Of a DNA stretch of 64,000 nucleotides, positions 51,701 to 64,000 are shown piece by piece. Source of the DNA: Setaria digitata (taxonomy: Eukaryota; Nematoda; Chromadorea; Rhabditida; Setariidae). The notes under the pieces are model-generated. The model did no database searches and had not been told where the DNA came from. It saw only the letters and a list, made by a program, of their open reading frames with translations. The translations under genes were made by a program, and so were the position numbers. The DNA lies in NCBI GenBank assembly GCA_003640385.1, contig RCAB01000218.1:35933-99932 (forward strand), given 5' to 3'. Every line of letters starts with the position of its first letter. The stretch's first letter is position 1.

Positions 51701-54700
51701 TGCTTTTACTTTATCTGGCTCGGATGATACGGAAATGGTGATTGGAACCTAAAAATGTAATGAAATTTATAATTTTTTTTTTATATTGGATTCCAAAAAT
51801 TAAATCAATTGTACAGTCAAATATAGAGAACTTTAATTACGCATATATCCAATTTCTAATCACTTTATTACCAATTACCAAAATTTATTTTTGTCGCTAA
51901 AAACTGAATAATGCCTCCAGATCACTTTTGCTTAAAATATGCTTCCTTTAAAATAATTCAGCAAATAAAAGCGAGAATAGTCCATGCACAGGTTTAAATT
52001 ATAGGGACTGTACAAGTGATGGAATAACACATGATGAAACTGTTTAAAAAAGCCCAAACCAACCTGCCAGAAAGACTTTTTCTCATCGGTAGTACCATCA
52101 GCAAGAAATCTTTGCTGATTCATCTTCAGAATTCTTCTTGTACCTTCAATTTTTTGACTGACACTGACAAGAGGAAATCCCATCTGTTTTGTCCATGTTG
52201 ACATCAGGGTTCTGATGTCCTGAATTTTTAGGATTATTAATAATGTTTTAACGACTCTATATGTGGCAAAATTTTTCGTTAAATATATCCATTTAAGCCA
52301 AAGTGCCTCATAAAAAGAATTGGACATCTACGACGGAAAATTGGCGAAAAATTTACCTTATCCTACGTTACGGATAACCTTTAAACGCATTCTCTACACA
52401 AAAGACATCCAAAAACACAATCAATGGTAAAAAGAAAGAAATCTTCCGATTTAATCGCAAAAAAAAAAGAAAGAAACAGAACTATGAAAAGACTTACTTG
52501 ACCAGAAACTTCACTCAATGCATTCCACAAATCAACAGTCTCTGCATTGCTATACTGGAATCTTTTAAGATATATCTGTAATCCTTTTTGAAAGGTCTCT
52601 TCACCCAAATAATTGAATAGCATCCGGTTCACTGAATTTGATTTCGCATATGTTATACTATCATAGATTTCATCTAGTTCATTTGGATTATCTATTTCAA
52701 CCTGAAATGAAAATGCATAAAAATTAGTCACTTAAATACATTTATTCGTTTTAAAAATTCATTTTTTAAACGAAACTTCAACAATTTTCTCATCTCCTTA
52801 CTTCCCCATCCTGAAAAAACTAGCGGACTAACCTAACAAAGAAAGAAGACCATAGAAACTGGATTTTATATTGTTCTCGAACTAAATTAGATTGCCAAAC
52901 CAGAAATTTTCATCACCGAAACCTATGGATGTCTTGCTCAATACTTTGAATGGTGAAAAGTAAGTAGAAAAGAGGTGGACAAACCTCAATTGGATGAGAG
53001 TTTCTTAAAGAATCTAAGTCAAAGCCCGATGCGAGCTCATCATTAACAAAATGAAGCCATATTTTGAAATCCGGATAATTAGCACCAACAAACAAGTATT
53101 CCATAAATGAAGCGAAGCCTTCTTTCAACCACAAATCGGTCCACCACTTCTGTTGAAGATAATGACATTGCACAGATTAAATGCATTACTTTTAGCCAAA
53201 TTTATGTCCACTTAACAGACCAGACCATAATAAGTCGAAATTTCTAACGCAAATCTCAACTAGTTTATACTGAATTTCGAAAGAACTAACCATTGTTACA
53301 AGATTACCAAACCAAAGATGAGCAAGTTCATGAGCCACAACAAGTGCAATGCGAGATTTTTGTCTCGTGGATGATTTGAATGGATCAACTAGTAAGGCTA
53401 CTTCGCGGTATAATACCAATCCCCAGTTTTCCATAGCGCCTGAAATATGTTTCCATAATTGAAGAGATGAAATAGTTTTAAAGTATCACTGTTATTAAAT
53501 GCAACCAGCAAGCTTACTTAAAAAAAAAATAAATAGAATTATTTCACAGATGAAAATGTTAACGTTCTATTCACAAGGGAAGTGATCAATTCAGATCTAA
53601 AATTAATGTAAACGACGAGATTATTACCCATGCTGAAATCAGGAATGGCGATGAGATCACATTTGGGTAACGGATAGTCGATACCGAACCATTTACTGTA
53701 CCAATCAAGTGCTTTTATTCCAACCTCTAACGAAAACTTGCCCTGCTGCTTCTTACCTGACACCGTATATATTCGTACCAAACAACCTCCGTTAGTTTTA
53801 CCCTATAGAAGTTCTACTAGAATGATTTTTAGCAACATCTATAGTGTGCAGTTTGAATTTAAAATAGTTGTTAGAAAGCATTTATAAATAATTTAAACTC
53901 AAAATTATTGCAGTGAATGTTGTAGTTCCTACTGGTTTTAATGAAAAGGACACATAAAAATACATGCCGCAAAATCGAAAATCAATAGACATAATGATAT
54001 TAATTATAGCACTAATCAAAGATAAGTAGACATAATCAAAGTGTGTAAAGGTTGACAATTTAAAAATTCTATGAAAAGTCATGAAAAGTATCCACCTCGA
54101 TATATTCCAGCTCGCCAACAACGAATGCAAGAAGATAAGTAGACATAAGTGGAGTGGTTGCAAATTTTACTACTTTTTTATTATTCACCTTCGTTTCGCT
54201 TACTACATTCTGCAATCCTTATTTGTTTAAATTACATAATTAAACTTAAATTAGCATCAGTACATTATTTTTAAATTTAAGTTGATCTCTCAAAAAAAAA
54301 AAAAAATTACTGGAATCCACACACTGACAATATGAACCGATTTATGACACTATCCAAATATCAATACAATTATCAATATATTCGCTCTTAACCCGTTGTT
54401 TATCTAAATACTGCATTCCAATCATTTCCGTGCAACTGTACAGTCATCTGAATCTACCACATCAAATGCGGAATAAAATTTTCAGCCACCAGAACTATTT
54501 CTAACTGCTTGTTTTAATAAACTGCAAACTGTAAAATACTGATGGAAGCTTATAATGTGAAAAAAAAAAGAACACACATTAAAATATAAATTTCAAGTTA
54601 CCATGTTCGACAGTGCCGTAAGTCTTTCATCCACTACCAGTGTAACATCGAACCTTGCTTTATAGATAGGCTCGTCCCAGCAGGGAAATGCAAGCCTGGC

Positions 54701-56003
54701 GAATGTGCTCTAAAAAATCGTTTCGAAAAAATGGTAAAATTTCATATAATATTGTATACGTTATTAAGTTACATTTTCATTTGAATGTTAAACATCTATC
54801 AGACCCGTCGTCAATGCGAATAAAAGAGTTAGTACATACGCAAGTTATTAAATAGTAAATCTAATAAAAGGGCATCATGAAAGTAGAGAATGTATTTTAA
54901 AAGATTTCATTGCTAAAACTTAAAACCTCGTAAAACAGAAAAGTCTCTAATAAAAATTAAATTTTGCACAGAAGAATTTCAACTTCAAAAGGAAGAGAGA
55001 CACTGAAAATCACTAGAAAAATGAATATCTAGTTAAAGATTTCTGACTTCAAATTGTGTAGCAAATAAATATTGTTCCTTTCCATCAGTATCTTTGTAGG
55101 ACGAACGATAGAAACCACGCATCTTTTCATTCAGCTCACCCACAAAATCCATAGAAACTTTCACTTTTTGAGGAGGAATCTGTCTCGGTAATTTCAGTGT
55201 TACAGTCGTCCATTTTTTATCGTATTCTATACCAAGATCCTGCAGCACTGAAAGAAAAAAAGACTTTTTAAAAATTTAGTTCATATATAACCCAAGCAAG
55301 AAGCAAAGAAAAAGACCAGGGAAAAAAATTGCAATAAAGCAAACGTAAAAATGTTTTACGCAAAGAACTCAGAAGCAGCTTTGTTCCATTGCAATTACTG
55401 AAATTTTCTTCCAGAAATTAAATATCTTGGATGGAATTTTTCTTCGAAAGAAGAATTTAAAAACATCACTGCAAATTGAAGTATTTTAATTAAATATGTA
55501 TTCGGACTCACCAGTTCCATCGCTAAGTGTTAGTTGGGCTTTTTTGATATCAATTTCACTTGAATGTAGCTTCAAATAATCCGTGCTTTTCAAAATCTAA
55601 ACTAATATTTTCAAAATTTTTTACTAATAACCAGTTTTTTCTTTAATTTTCAATTCATAAAAGTTATTCCAGTCTACACTTATGTGTTTTTTTGTGGAGT
55701 GAATTTCGCTGACAAAACACGAGAAAAAAAATAAAAAGCAAAGTATAAATAACAGTCTTTTCAGATTCTTAATATGAGGAATCAAATACTAAATTGAATT
55801 GAAAACATCGATTCAATAATAATAGCCAAAATTCAATTAACAAGATGGGCATCTTTGAAAAAGCTGCAACTAACTTCAATATCAGCGGTTTCTTGACCAG
55901 CAAAAGTGAAATTTTTAATGTCTGGTGACAGTGTAAGGGTATAATGTGTTGGTTTAATTAATTCTGGCAAGCGTTCAAACTTCACTGGTATAACGCAGGA
56001 CAT
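48755..56003 (-). CDS. pam-1: Puromycin-sensitive aminopeptidase (M1 family, PAM-1/NPEPPS type)
   Basis: Twenty coding exons, phase-consistent: 56003-55875, 55596-55512, 55247-55048, 54709-54602, 54209-54096, 53802-53628, 53439-53291, 53149-52985, 52701-52498, 52219-52064, 51748-51632, 51373-51239, 51112-51016, 50890-50762, 50542-50400, 50304-50248, 49903-49793, 49492-49403, 49237-49121, 48904-48755 (TAA). The product is 876 residues, close to the usual 870-920. The start [14 protein letters not shown] lines up with the family start. Substrate motif GAMEN is at 271-275, zinc motif HELAH at 307-311, third zinc ligand Glu330 in WLKEGFAS, and the transition-state Tyr393 in [14 protein letters not shown] and [10 protein letters not shown] are also present. 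It is a cytosolic zinc enzyme that removes single N-terminal residues from peptides; in C. elegans pam-1 affects meiotic exit and embryonic polarity. All catalytic residues are intact. A non-coding 5' exon probably lies at 56634-56590. Confidence 0.97.
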
Positions 56004-57474
56004 CTCTCTTAGTAATATTTTTACCGATGCTGAAAAGTGTCATTAACAACACCGGTTAGCTAACAATAAAATTAGAAAAATGCGACATTTACTTTGGCAG
56101 CTAATTAATACACGAGTAGGATAATTATGTGTATTTTGTGTTAATCTTTTCCGTAAAATTCCTCATAACAAAAAATTCAGCTAACATAGGAGTCAATTTG
56201 CTATTAGAATTCCGACTTTTTTTTTTTAAATCTGTTATTATACGAAGCAAGGGAAATTTCCTAAACTGAAACTTCCTCCAACACAAAAAACGCTAACGCT
56301 AACGACTTGTTTTTATTAAATAACAACTGGAACAATGATCATACATGAATCGGTTACCGGATGGTTGAAACATCTAACAAATGTACCACGTTTATATAAA
56401 GCAGGATAAATTTAATAGCATAAAAGAAAAATCAATGTACTGCAAATAGTTTTTTTGTCAGTTTTTATTTTCACCGTTACCAGCGCAAATATTAAGGCAA
56501 AAAAAAAAAAGAATAGACGTGGTAAGAACTAGTTTTGATATGCGAAATGTGAACCAATTCCTGGTTGCGCGATCCACTATACAACTTACCTTCTAGGATT
56601 CTTCAGATATCATACAATGGCATTATCACGTTGTCTAAGGAGACAACGAGAAATGCAGTCTAATGGTATACTTACGCGAGAAGAAGAGGCGACGAGAGTG
56701 ATTCGCACAGAATTGAAATAATTTTATATACATGCGACGAACTGCAGAAAAGTCTTGCACTCTCCTAAATTGGTTAAGAATTAGAAGGGAAATTCCAATC
56801 ACTACTTGTTACTCTCGACAGGTTAACAAACTATCAAAGCGCGAGTTAATAAAAATCAAGAAACTACGGAACCCACGTTATACTGTAAATCAAACAGGTA
56901 AAGAAAACTCTTCGTTAAAAAACGGCGCGGCCGCATTAAATGTATGATGTTTTTCTTGTGCTCCATTGAAATTGTAGGGATGGCTTGTTTTCACGTTTCT
57001 TATGTCTACTTCTCCCTCCGTACGATTTCTTAAGCTAGCAGTGCTTTTCTTAAACGTGTAGTGATGTGGCTTGTCTTTTACTTTTATCTAGACTGTTTTA
57101 CTTAGACCTCAAGTAGATGGTGCTTCCAGACAGGTCAAAAAACCTGGATGAATCTGATAAGATGTACTACATTGTGAGATGATAGTGTCACTGGGTTTAA
57201 TCAGGGTTGTCTAACTCAGTGTTGACATTTCTAATGACTCAAGTTGGTCTCTTTAAGAGTTGGTCCAAAATTTGCCAGCAGTCCTTGTCATCGTTTTTAC
57301 CACCTGATTTTCTCGATTAAACAAAGTTTTGTTAGTACCTTAGGGGATTTCATTGTGTAATTGGCCTGATGTCCCCTTTATTTATGAGCTGTATTTGTTT
57401 TTTTATTTGCACTGAATATAACTCCTTGTATATCTTTTGAGGGATCAGAAAGAATAAAGAAGGATGTTTTCGGT
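56004..57474. other. Divergent intergenic region between aminopeptidase and GLD-2-type genes
   Basis: Just under 1.5 kb that should hold both promoters. It contains the probable aminopeptidase 5' exon (56590-56634, minus). On the plus strand a TTCTTCAG acceptor-like site at 56599-56606 is followed by a 34-codon frame (56617-56721, MALSRCLRRQREMQ). A longer frame (56732-56947) has no support. Near its right end a TTTTGAG site (57436-57442) lies about 32 bp before the GLD-2 start, and the frame stays open back to it, so GLD-2 may have an additional upstream exon. Confidence 0.5.
56590..56634 (-). other. Probable 5' untranslated exon of the aminopeptidase gene
   Basis: On the minus strand this stretch ends in a good donor (GAAG|GTAAGTTG) and is preceded by TCTCCTTAG, an acceptor-like site that could take a spliced leader. 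Its only ATGs open very short frames, so it is likely non-coding. The first coding exon has its own acceptor at 56031-56030, with 26 bp of leader before the ATG at 56003. Confidence 0.5.
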
Positions 57475-60400
57475 ATGACTACGAAAAAGGAATTCGTTTG
57501 CTCTGGACATGAACAAAATTTCCGTAGCGGTCGGTATAGCAGAAGTACCGGTGAAATCGAAGTGATTCAGCTGGAGTCATCAGATGAGAATATTGAAGAT
57601 GAGAATTCTCGGTAAGGAGTCATCCTGGTAGCTTTCAAAAATTTCATTTAAGTGCTTAAGCTTATAATCTTTCCTCCCTATCGTTTCTGGCTGCTTTTTT
57701 GGTGTAGGGATTATGTAATAAAGACTACTGTTTTTATTCTGATAATAAAGGAAATTATGAAGGACATTTATTATGATTTTAATAAACATTTCTTTACATC
57801 TCAGCAGTTGTTAAGTGTTATTGCCTGATTATGATCTATTACCAAACGGTAGTACTTTGTCGCTGTTGAGTGTAATGGCAGTAGCGGGGCTGTTTATTCA
57901 ACTAGGGCTTAAAAGCTTCCTAAAAGGAACTAGTAATGTTATTCATTAAAATACGTTGTTTAGAGCAACGATTGTTACCCATAAACTAATGATTTTGTAT
58001 TGAAGGGATGGTAAATTCTGGCAACTTATGCGTGCCTGTGCACAACGAAAAGTCAGAGTGCATTCCTATTCATTCGTAAGTTACTTTGCGAGCAATATCA
58101 GATTTGATTGAACTAAATAGCCATAATTGCGCATAAATACTTTTCATTTCTATGCTTGAATAGTGTTTATTGAATTACAGCGCCATCAGCAATTTTGCGC
58201 CATAGACAATGTTTTGCTTCACAGTAAGGCTAAAACAAATTTGAAAAAGCGTTTGGATAGTAGCGCTGGATGCTATTATGATGTTGGTAGCGTGGTTCAG
58301 CTTTGTACTGTTATCAAGACTTCGACTTACGGAATGTATTTGAAGAGGCTTACCAGACATAAATTCAGATGCCTTCTTGCTGTGACCGAACCAGTTTTGT
58401 AAGTTCTACATTTGTTATGCTGCTTTGTTATGAAATCATTATTTGCATTAACATCCTTTCGTATTCTCTCTACCAGGCAATAACTTTACTTTTCCAAAAA
58501 CTAATTTATTTTAGCATGCTGTATCATTTGGATTCTAACTTATAAACACAGTATATTTGGAATGGCATTAATTATTTCTTGAAAATATAGCAATCATATC
58601 TTATATTGCCATCCTTAATAAGATTTGGACCTTTCAAGTTATATTTCATTCAAATTTTAGTAATTTAATGTGACGTACGTAACTGGTTTTTCTTTAAGCC
58701 AGCAATTAAAACCGTATTTGTTGGGCGAAACGGAAACACGACCTTCTGCAATTGACCCAAGTGGACCTGTGCCATTATTAAAAGAGGCTCCACTGTTGCA
58801 TGACAAACATTCGAAGGAAAAAATCTCGGTGTCTTCTAGTGCTGCATCTTTAAGGTTTTTTTAGTATCTGATCATAAAGTAGTGCTGACAATCCTAGTGC
58901 TTGTTTTATTTCTCTATCGAAAAATGGTAAGGAATTGTTTCTCATTCAGTTTCATTAACCTTTCTTTTTTTTTCTAATTTATTTTCTTCTAATTTATGCT
59001 TGTATGTATTTGTTGAGAAATGTGCTACTATGCTGGAAAATTTGCTTTAATAAGTTTCTGATTTTTTCAGATCAGTGAATGAAGAAGTTATTATCAACGG
59101 TGTTGAGGGTGAATTTTTTGAAAATCCGTGTTATATGGAATTTTTGATGAACTGGCTTATGCATACGAATCTGGAGTGTGTAAAAAACGCCTGTGGTTAG
59201 TTAATTTTTTCACATTGGAAAAAAATTATATATATTTGGGATTGGTTTTTGGTCCTCGATGAAACTATTTATAGGTTTTTGGTCCTCGACGAAACCTATT
59301 TGTAGGTTTTTGTACTAAAATTTCCTAGAAGTGTCAGCATGATAAAGGATATTTCTTTATAACATGGAGGGTCACATATTGAAATTCATACTGCGAAACA
59401 GTTCATTCCTTCATCTTTAAGTCATTACATTAACGTCGGAGCAGAAAATTGAGCTGAATGCTGCGGATGAGAGCTGCCATCATGTTTTTATGACAATCAA
59501 TCATCTACCAGCATCACACTTTTTTGGTTCTGGTTTTGGTTTGGATCAGAAGCGAGCTTTCTGGGCTGCTAGCCGAAGTATCGTGAGACGACTATATCAT
59601 GCGGGTTTCATAACACCAGTTTTATATCATACGATTGGTAAGCATAGAATAGTCAGTTGTTTTTGTTTTTTCTTTTTTTTTTTTTTTTTTAACTTACCGC
59701 TTGATGAAACAAGACAACAATAGATGTCATCGTTAGACTGATGAATTGGAGCAATACATGATTTTTTTAGTTATTAAGACTTTGTAGTTTAGCGTAATTT
59801 TAACCGGAACTGACGACTTAACTCTCCACATTTTCACTAGCAGTGAGGTTTTGAAAAATTTAAGAAAGAAAATGAAAACTATTGATGACCATTCTGTGGC
59901 GATTTGAGGGACAAATGTGATAAAACTTTACACTTTTTTAGGGAAATCCGGTAGATCTGAATTCCCTGCGAGAATAAAACGTTGGAGGCGCATGAAAGAA
60001 TGGAAAATTGTGAAAAATGCTGTTGAATGGTTCAGGAGAACAATGACAACAAGTAAAGCTTTAATTAATTCTTCGAAATGCATCTTAATCTCTATCTTAA
60101 AGTTGCATATTTAGTTATGATGAACTGGATTCAGGGAGAGAAACTTTTTTTGTTAGTGTGACTTCATTATTCATAGTACATTTGCTTATTGTCTTTGCAT
60201 TATTTAGTAAGCATATATAGCAGAGATGCTTTAAAAGTTCACAGGTATTTATTTCAGCTATATATTCGACCGAGTTGCGTTTTTTGGAACTGGAGTTAAA
60301 TTAAATTTTATAGTTCTTTGTTTTTTGGTTTCATCGTTTTCTCTTCATATTAAGATAGTCTCAGAACAGGCTTGCTCATTTAATGCTTAGGGATGCCGCA

Positions 60401-62006
60401 TTGGGTTCAGCTTACTAGAAATGGATTCAGCACCGACGAATTTGTTAAAGTGACAGATGAAGTGCTTGGTGCGAATCGGATCACAGCACAAAACCATGGA
60501 CTGAAATTGGATGCACTTGTAAAAAGGTCTTCGCTTTTTCCCGTTATCTTTTTTATCTGTATCTATTCTTTTCTGACTTATAATGAAAATATATATTGAG
60601 TGTTACGAAATCCGGCTGGGTACGAGTATTATTAATACCCTGCAAAATTAGTTCGCACGTAATCTTTCTTTAAGTGCTTATAGATATTTGCGGCTTTATG
60701 TTTACAAATGAAGAAATTGATTCTGCTTCCCAGAAAAGAGATTAGAAGGCTTTTCTGATCTCATGTAAGCAAAAATTGGGCACTGTTCCTACCTTTTTTT
60801 CTTTTTTTAATTTCTAACTGGTGACATGTCCAGATGTTTTTGTTAAAAAGAAATTTTTGAGTTTGATATAGGAAACGAAAAGCAGACGATTTGAGAGCAT
60901 GTTTGCTAGAAGCGGACAGGAAGAATTCTGTTCCTACTACAGTAAGTTTTTGTATGCTTAACGCTGTGTATAGAGTTCTGTTTTTTACCCTTGTGAATCA
61001 TATGTGGTGTTCTTTCAAAAAGACTTCTTTCACTGTTTTGCCGTGAAGTTGTCTGATTTCTTTTTAACTTTCACTAAAAAAGCTTTGCTATTTTATGAAG
61101 ACCTAAATAAGTTTTCTTTAACATATAATCTTTGAAACCATATATTTATTTTTGAAATCGCTGTTATTTTTGATAGGATTTTCAAGAAATGAAACGAGAG
61201 AGAAAAACCAACTCTTTAAACCCTTTGAATATACCGTCAACAAGTACTACTTTGATAGCGGATTCTGGAGTGGATCTTTACAAAAACCCAAAAATAACTC
61301 CAAAAAATAATGTCTCTCCTGTAAATAATGTAAGTCCCATTTGAATGTGTAAATGTTTCAATTTAGTTCGCTCTCAGCGAAACACTAAGTTCTAACCTGG
61401 TTTTGAAAATGTAGGGCTTTATTCATATATTTGAATCTTATTGAATTTTATCCATATGATATAAGAACTGAACAGTTATGATGATTAAATGGATTAGTCA
61501 AATCGAACAATTCATAAACAGGTTTATGAATTATAAAAATTTCGAAAGTAAAGGTGTATTTCAGATATTGAATACATTAACGAAAACTGGTGAAGCGACA
61601 TTAGTTAGCAAGAATAATATCGATTTTGGTGATTGTGCCCGTATGGTTTTTTTTTAATATTTCATAAATCTTTCCAAACTTCATAAGGTCGAAAATTGAA
61701 TAGAAAGGTGGCTGTAAGAGAAAGTAAGATATTTGGTCCGCATTAATTGTTAAAACCAGCTAAAATTTACGATCATACAACAATTTTTGATCCAGATTGT
61801 TTCAAAATTATTGAGCTTGTTTCCTTGAATTTGTAAATCTGTAGAATGCAGTTTTACTGAAGCGAAGGATGTATTATGCAAGTTATTAGGTAGTGTTTGA
61901 AGAAATGAGCGACAAATATCAGATAGGCGGAATGCAGTAATAATGTCACCATTTGTAATCAAATTAACTTGATCAAGTTAAGTGAGAAAACCAAGACACG
62001 CCGCTC

Positions 62007-62038
<32 letters not shown>

Positions 62039-63758
62039 GCAGCTGTGGAACAGATCGGTAATAAATCAACATTTACATTTGTGAATCGTATAGCTGTTAA
62101 TGATGCACATAAAAATTTAGCTTGCTGTGAAGTTGTCGATGATGCAGATGTGATTTTGGAAGAGGAGGAAGTATGGGATGTGTTTTTATCTTCATCAGAA
62201 TTTTCTCTTTTTCAACTTTTCCATTTAATCTAAATTATGCCTTCCTCCTTTACCGTAGGACCAGCCTTCTCCTTTATACTGCTATTAAAATCAAAATTCC
62301 TGTATCTCTTAAAGGCGATTAAATTTTTTTTTCTTTCCTTTTATTTGGTGCTAGGGAAATTACTGCTAATCCGGTCTTAATTAATCAGTCTAATCGATAA
62401 CATTCATTATCAGTAAAGGAAGATGTACTTATTTTTTTCTTAGCTTTGTTTCATAATTTTCAAATTTTCTTACTCGAAAGTTGCAAATCTAAATGATTAA
62501 ATTTTCTGAAAGCTTGGGTGAATTAATTTTCCTAATTTTTTTGCAGGTCCTACCTTTTGTGAGCATACAAAGTACATGTGTGCAGTCGCCTCTTATCACT
62601 TCAGCGTCACCTGCCAGTGGTTTAGAATCAAAATATGTCACCTTATGTTTAGCTTTAGGTGATTTCTTGACACGCTCAAAAAATTAAAGATTCTTTTTTC
62701 TTGCTATAAATCTTGTTCTTTTCTGTAGTTTTAAACTATGAAAATTTGGGGATTATTTCGATTCAAAAATAATGTTTCAGGAATACTATGCATTGTAATG
62801 ATAATTATATCGAAATTTAGGAGTCAGCTATGTTGAAGACGCATCAGCTGTTCGGAGTATTATTAAAGAAAAAAGAGCAGCCTTTGCAAAAGAATTTAGA
62901 TCATTTGATGAACATATCTGGAGGCATTTCCAAATTAATGGACAGGTCTTTTGAACTTTCCTTAAGTTTTTATTTCCCAAGAGGGTTTTTTCTTGTATAA
63001 ACTGACAAAGTTTTCGATGAATTTTAGGATGATCGGACATTCTCGTGGAAAATGACAGTTCGACAGAAACTCTTGGCACTTATTCGTCAGGTTGTTTTTA
63101 TAAGCAATTTATTTATTTCGGAATTTTATAGTTTTGATTTATGAATTCATAATACTTTTAATTTGCAATAATTAGCATTTAGGTTTACAAGGATTCCAAT
63201 TTAATCGCAGTTGGTTCGACTGTTAATGGCTGTGGTTCATATAATTCAGATATGGATTTATGCATTTGTCAACCGTACAAAAATCATAGTTTTGAAGCAA
63301 ACAGGAGGTTGTCGGTTCATTCACTTAATTTTGGATTTAAAGTGTAATTTCTGGATGGAACACATTCAGTATCCATAATGTAGAATTTTTTAAACAGTGT
63401 GATATTTCAACAAAAAAAAAAAGTGATGTGGTATGGAATTTTCAGTTATAGTATACATGTTCTGAGGAAATTGCATAAGAAGTTTGTTACGGATTGGCGG
63501 CAAATGTTTAAATCCTGCCAGTATATACCAGCTAAAGTAAGTCTTAGAAATTAACGCTTTAGGAGGTATTAGTACTCAGACTGTGGTTATTTTAAAAGAT
63601 ATACCTCACATATTTCAACACGGAAATATATTTAAGTGATTTCAGGTCCCAATTATAAAATTGGAAATGGCTGCACCATATGAAGAACTAGAAATAGACA
63701 TTAACTGTAATAACGTAGCTGGGATATACAATTCTCATCTCCTTCACTATTATTCAAG
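57475..63758 (+). CDS. gld-2: GLD-2-type cytoplasmic poly(A) polymerase, 3' end beyond the window
   Basis: Eighteen phase-consistent exons: 57475-57611, 58006-58075, 58181-58398, 58699-58854, 59071-59195, 59422-59637, 59942-60052, 60391-60526, 60872-60941, 61177-61329, 61565-61640, 62043-62170, 62547-62658, 62821-62945, 63028-63090, 63183-63307, 63446-63536, 63646-63758. At least 741 residues are encoded here. Residues 1 to about 590 have no domain I recognise. The nucleotidyltransferase domain then starts: the GS helix and metal-binding motif VGSTVNGCGSYNSDMDLC (642-659, Asp655 and Asp657), and the third acidic residue Asp722 in LEIDINCNNVAGI, preceded by VPIIKLE. This matches the non-canonical polymerase that lengthens poly(A) tails of stored germline mRNAs, usually with an RNA-binding partner. 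The rest of the catalytic and central domain must follow past 64000. The start is the first ATG in the open exon; an upstream exon is possible. The donor at 61640 is weak. Confidence 0.9.
59243..59318 (+). repeat. Tandem 31-bp repeat in a GLD-2 intron
   Basis: About two and a half copies of a unit containing GGTTTTTGGTCCTCGA then GAAAC and a TATTT-type end, between 59243 and 59318. Copies differ by a few bases. It lies in the intron after exon 59071-59195 and has no effect on the reading frame. Confidence 0.85.
62011..62042 (+). repeat. 28-T homopolymer forming a splice acceptor tract
   Basis: Twenty-eight T in a row followed by GCAG, which is the acceptor of the GLD-2 exon at 62043. Its length may vary between individuals or be a sequencing error site. 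Confidence 0.9.
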
Positions 63759-63961
63759 GTTTTTCGAATTTTTTGCTTAATAAGTTTAATTGATAAATAA
63801 TTGGATTTTGTACTTGCCCGTCTATTTCCCAGAAAAAAAAAAAAAAGAAATCAGGTTGCCGTTAATCACAGAGTAGATCATTAGTTACATTTTCAATTTT
63901 AACAGTTGAGTTTTTCTCGAAAATGAAAATAGAACAATTTTTACTTTCAACTGCCTATGCA

Positions 63962-63964
<3 letters not shown>

Positions 63965-64000
<36 letters not shown>
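63965..64000. repeat. AAT trinucleotide microsatellite at the window end
   Basis: At least eleven uninterrupted AAT units running to the last base, inside the next GLD-2 intron. It may continue past the window. Confidence 0.9.

Noticed and set aside
53882..54163. 93-residue minus-strand frame overlapping the aminopeptidase gene
   Set aside because: It is intron sequence read in another frame after exon 54209-54096.
1..64000. CRISPR arrays, rRNA or tRNA genes, bacterial operons, intact transposons
   Set aside because: I saw no regularly spaced repeats, no rRNA-like or clear tRNA-like sequence, no transposase or reverse transcriptase motifs, and no prokaryotic gene layout. A dedicated tRNA scan could still find a missed tRNA.

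Overview
The window looks like nuclear DNA from a nematode, most likely a spirurid or filarial type. It is AT-rich by eye and its genes are split into many short exons. Introns mostly start GTAAG/GTGAG and end TTTCAG, TTTTAG or TTTAG, and several coding starts sit just downstream of acceptor-like sites that could take a spliced leader. The organism assignment is inference. I see no bacterial gene, CRISPR array, rRNA, tRNA or intact mobile element.

The gene models were assembled by hand. I read both strands for exons, required splice phases to be consistent, and checked against remembered family motifs. From left to right:

(1) 320-1523 (+): the last two exons of elongator subunit ELP3. A broken 58-bp copy of one exon lies in the intron just upstream.

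(2) 4138-9191 (-): a coiled-coil protein resembling bublin/UPF0184, with a Ser/Gln-rich N-terminus and a 2.9-kb last intron.

(3) 9192-19017: about 10 kb with no gene I can support, only a few weak exon-like islands and microsatellites.

(4) 19018-23807 (-): a fully resolved 14-exon, 665-residue cholinesterase-like membrane protein. The nucleophile serine is Gly, as in neuroligin-type adhesion molecules, and one intron uses a GC donor.

(5) 23808-28582: mostly non-coding, with one orphan exon at 25597-25708.

(6) 28583-34811 (-): an 11-exon, 588-residue protein with about eight membrane segments and a globular C-terminus. It is the least recognisable well-supported gene here.

(7) 34812-41910: about 7 kb with no supported gene.

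(8) 41911-43583 and 46378-48016 (+): a tandem pair of diverged claudin/PMP22-superfamily genes.

(9) 48755-56003 (-): a complete 20-coding-exon puromycin-sensitive aminopeptidase (PAM-1/NPEPPS type), convergent with the second claudin gene.

(10) 57475-63758 (+): a GLD-2-type cytoplasmic poly(A) polymerase. Its long N-terminal region and the first part of its catalytic domain are present, and it runs off the right edge. It is divergent from the aminopeptidase across about 1.5 kb.

The genes do not form an obvious pathway or operon. Strands alternate and spacing is large. Three genes encode surface or junction-type membrane proteins (esterase-like, multi-pass, claudin pair). The rest are housekeeping or RNA-related (ELP3, aminopeptidase, GLD-2). 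I found no clear new biological system. The points most worth checking are the multi-pass protein family, the serine-less esterase with its GC-AG intron, the diverged claudin pair, and the duplicated ELP3 exon fragment.
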